This document shows positions 36,306 through 38,257 of a DNA stretch of 38,257 bases, piece after piece. This DNA comes from JAGLRQ01 sp965369805 (lineage in GTDB: Bacteria; Auribacterota; UBA6266). Location of the stretch: positions 1 to 38,257 of the forward strand of contig CBDURG010000001.1 of NCBI GenBank assembly GCA_965369805.1. The letters are read 5' to 3'. The position numbers were made by a program, and so were the translations under genes. The notes under the pieces were generated by a model. It was given only the letters and a program-made list of their open reading frames with translations, was not told the origin of the DNA and searched no databases. Each line of letters begins with the position of its first letter. Position 1 is the first letter of the stretch.

Positions 36306-38257
36306 ATGTATTCCTGTATCGGTTTCACGGAGATATTTTCTTTTATCATCATTTCAATCCCATTAACCGCTGCCTGAGCACCCTGCAAAGTTGTAATACA
36401 GGGGATTGCGTGCATTGCCGCGGTGCTTCTTATAGATTTCATATCTGATTGGCTTTTTTGTCCCGAGGGAGTATTAATTATAAGTTTAATTTCCCCCGTT
36501 CGCATCAGGTCAATAATACTATCTTCCTTGCTGCCAATTTTATGGACAGTTATGGTTTTAAGCCCGCTTGTTCTTAAAACCTTTGTCGTTCCACTCGTTG
36601 AATAAATCTCCAAGCCAAGATCCACAAGTTTTTTAGCAATAAAAACAATTGCTCTTTTATGTTCATCAGCAACACTTATAAAAACCTTCCCCGATTCCGG
36701 CAAACCAACTCCGGCAGATAACTGAGATTTCGCGAATGCCATGCCGAAATCCGCGTCTATCCCCATTACTTCACCCGTTGATTTCATCTCCGGCCCAAGG
36801 ACTATATCAACACCGGAAAATTTTAAAAAAGGCAATACCGATTCTTTTACAGCAAAATGAGAGATTATCTTTTCCTTTAAAAGTAATGCTTTAGGAAGTT
36901 TGCTTCCGGCCATAACTCTCGCGGCAATCCTGGCCAGCGGCACACCTGTGGCTTTGCTTACAAAAGGCACTGTTCTTGATGCCCTGGGATTTACTTCAAG
37001 AACATATATTATATTTTTCTTCACCGCGAATTGAATGTTTATAAGTCCGACTACAACAAGCTCTTTCGCAAGAGCCCTGGTATGTTCTTTTATTCTTTCA
37101 ATTATTGAATCACTTATAGTGTGAGGGGGTAAAACACAGGCTGAATCCCCTGAATGTATCCCTGCATATTCTATGTGTTCCATTATACCGCCGATAAAAG
37201 TGTTTTCTCCGTCTGATACAGCATCTACATCTATCTCTATAGCTCCCTCAATAAACTTATCAATCAAGACAGGATGGCCGGGAGATGCTTTAACAGCTTC
37301 GGACATAAAAGTTCTTATCCCTTTATCGTCATAAACAATTTTCATAGCTCTGCCTCCAAGGACATAGGAAGGCCTTACAAGAACAGGATAGCCAATGTTA
37401 TTTGCCTCTTTAACGGCTTCTTCTTTAGAATTCACGAAACCGTTTGGAGCCTGGCTTATACTTAACTTCACGAGAAGGTTTGAAAAAAGGTCTCTGTTTT
37501 CAGCTCTATCTATAGAGAAAACACTGGTGCCGATTATGGAAGCACCGGCTTTTTCGAGTTTTTTCGCGAGATTTAACGGAGTCTGTCCGCCAAACTGGAT
37601 AATAATCCCGTCCGGCTTTTCAACATCAACTATATTCATCACATCTTCAAATGTTAAAGGCTCAAAGTACAATTTGTCAGATGTATCGTAGTCAGTTGAA
37701 ACCGTTTCCGGATTGGAATTAACCATTATAGTTTCAAATCCCATTTCCTTTAGAGAAAATGAAGCCTGGCAGCAGCAGTAATCAAACTCTATCCCCTGCC
37801 CTATCCTGTTAGGGCCGCCGCCCAGTATCATAATTTTCTTCCGGCCGGAAGGCTTTGCTTCATTTTCTTCTTCATATGTCGAATAGTAATAAGGAGTGTA
37901 AGCTTCAAATTCCGCCGCGCAGGTATCAACAAGCTTATAAACAGCTTTTATATTTTTTATCTTACGAACCATGCGCACCGTCAATTCATTGCTGTTCGTA
38001 AAATCAGCGATCTGCTTATCGCTGAAGCCAAGCTGTTTGGCGTAAAGCAAAACCCCGCTGTCCAGGTTCTCAATTTGTCTGCCCTTTAATTCCTCTTCAA
38101 AATCCACTATCTGTTTAATATTTCCGACAAACCACGGATCAATACCGGATAACTTATAAATCTTTTCAACCGTAAAACCTTTCTGAAGGGCTTCTTTAAT
38201 AAAAAATATTCTTTCGGGAGTTGGGACAGACAGCCGGCCTTCTATTACCCTGTCATC
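36302..38257 (-). CDS. carB: Carbamoyl phosphate synthase large subunit (C-terminal 651 residues)
   Basis: The frame stays open through the right edge, beyond the first Met at 38107, and the upstream part (TPERIFFIKEAL, GIDPWF) is typical CarB, so this is the C-terminal 60% of a protein of about 1070 residues. Visible are the oligomerisation helices, the second ATP-grasp half (LGGGPNRIGQGIEFDYCC, MVNSNPETVSTDYD, ARVMAGSKLPK) and the allosteric MGS-like domain (ISVADEHK onward to the end). It makes carbamoyl phosphate for pyrimidines and arginine from glutamine ammonia. It runs directly into purF. Confidence 0.97.
   Translation of the reverse strand, partial: DDRVIEGRLSVPTPERIFFIKEALQKGFTVEKIYKLSGIDPWFVGNIKQIVDFEEELKGRQIENLDSGVLLYAKQLGFSDKQIADFTNSNELTVRMVRKIKNIKAVYKLVDTCAAEFEAYTPYYYSTYEEENEAKPSGRKKIMILGGGPNRIGQGIEFDYCCCQASFSLKEMGFETIMVNSNPETVSTDYDTSDKLYFEPLTFEDVMNIVDVEKPDGIIIQFGGQTPLNLAKKLEKAGASIIGTSVFSIDRAENRDLFSNLLVKLSISQAPNGFVNSKEEAVKEANNIGYPVLVRPSYVLGGRAMKIVYDDKGIRTFMSEAVKASPGHPVLIDKFIEGAIEIDVDAVSDGENTFIGGIMEHIEYAGIHSGDSACVLPPHTISDSIIERIKEHTRALAKELVVVGLINIQFAVKKNIIYVLEVNPRASRTVPFVSKATGVPLARIAARVMAGSKLPKALLLKEKIISHFAVKESVLPFLKFSGVDIVLGPEMKSTGEVMGIDADFGMAFAKSQLSAGVGLPESGKVFISVADEHKRAIVFIAKKLVDLGLEIYSTSGTTKVLRTSGLKTITVHKIGSKEDSIIDLMRTGEIKLIINTPSGQKSQSDMKSIRSTAAMHAIPCITTLQGAQAAVNGIEMMIKENISVKPIQEYI

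Noticed and set aside
1..38257. tRNA or rRNA genes
   Set aside because: No cloverleaf-like segment with TTC-loop and acceptor pairing and no rRNA-like conserved blocks were seen on either strand.

Overview
The window looks like a chromosomal segment of an uncultured, probably anaerobic, Gram-negative bacterium of moderate to low GC. The outer envelope is inferred from a signal-peptide beta-barrel protein ending in Phe and from an AsmA-like protein. The anaerobic lifestyle is inferred from superoxide reductase, rubrerythrin, a flavin reductase-rubredoxin fusion and a PPi-type phosphofructokinase. A lineage such as Omnitrophota, Elusimicrobiota or a neighbouring candidate phylum would fit, but the sequence alone does not settle this.

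Layout. 1-7.1 kb: the 5' end of a zinc-ribbon/coiled-coil gene; a marR-hydrolase operon ending in a truncated LplT-like transporter; PPi-phosphofructokinase; an AsmA-like protein; a GT4 glycosyltransferase with glycerate 2-kinase. 7.2-9.4 kb: an unknown membrane protein and gdhA, which has an attenuator-like leader. 9.4-13.4 kb: nadE followed by an oxygen-defence cluster (flavin reductase-rubredoxin, superoxide reductase, rubrerythrin, Ogg2-type glycosylase). 13.5-28.1 kb, all on the minus strand: a nitrogen-assimilation block in the transcriptional order porin - amt - PII - glnN (type III glutamine synthetase) - gltB - gltD - degenerate KaiC/PPDK_N fusion - GAF-ANTAR antiterminator. 28.1-33.3 kb: an accessory island with a toxin remnant and antitoxin, a complete group II intron, a type II restriction-modification pair, a broken radC and a pRiA4b ORF-3-like gene. 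33.5-38.3 kb: a MATE exporter, then purF and the 3' part of carB.

How it fits together. Ammonium would enter through the porin and Amt. It would be fixed by GDH or by GS-III/GOGAT, and glutamine would feed NadE, PurF and CarB. The most interesting part is regulation. gdhA, glnN and the porin-amt operon each have a strong promoter, a leader hairpin close to the predicted transcript start, and one or more intrinsic terminators before the first gene. In the gdhA and glnN leaders the first hairpin has a six-base loop with A at position 1 and G at position 4, the signature bound by ANTAR proteins. A GAF-ANTAR protein is encoded at the end of the same gene run, 10 bases after an unusual protein that joins a degenerate KaiC-like domain to a pyruvate/PEP-binding ATP-grasp domain. 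I propose an RNA-level nitrogen regulon whose ANTAR regulator works with a possible carbon/energy sensor. PII lacks the uridylylated Tyr51, so classical GlnD control is unlikely.

The accessory island also carries a palindromic repeat found three times. One copy ends the truncated radC reading frame. Another contains the group II intron, and comparison with the intact copies fixes the intron ends to the base.
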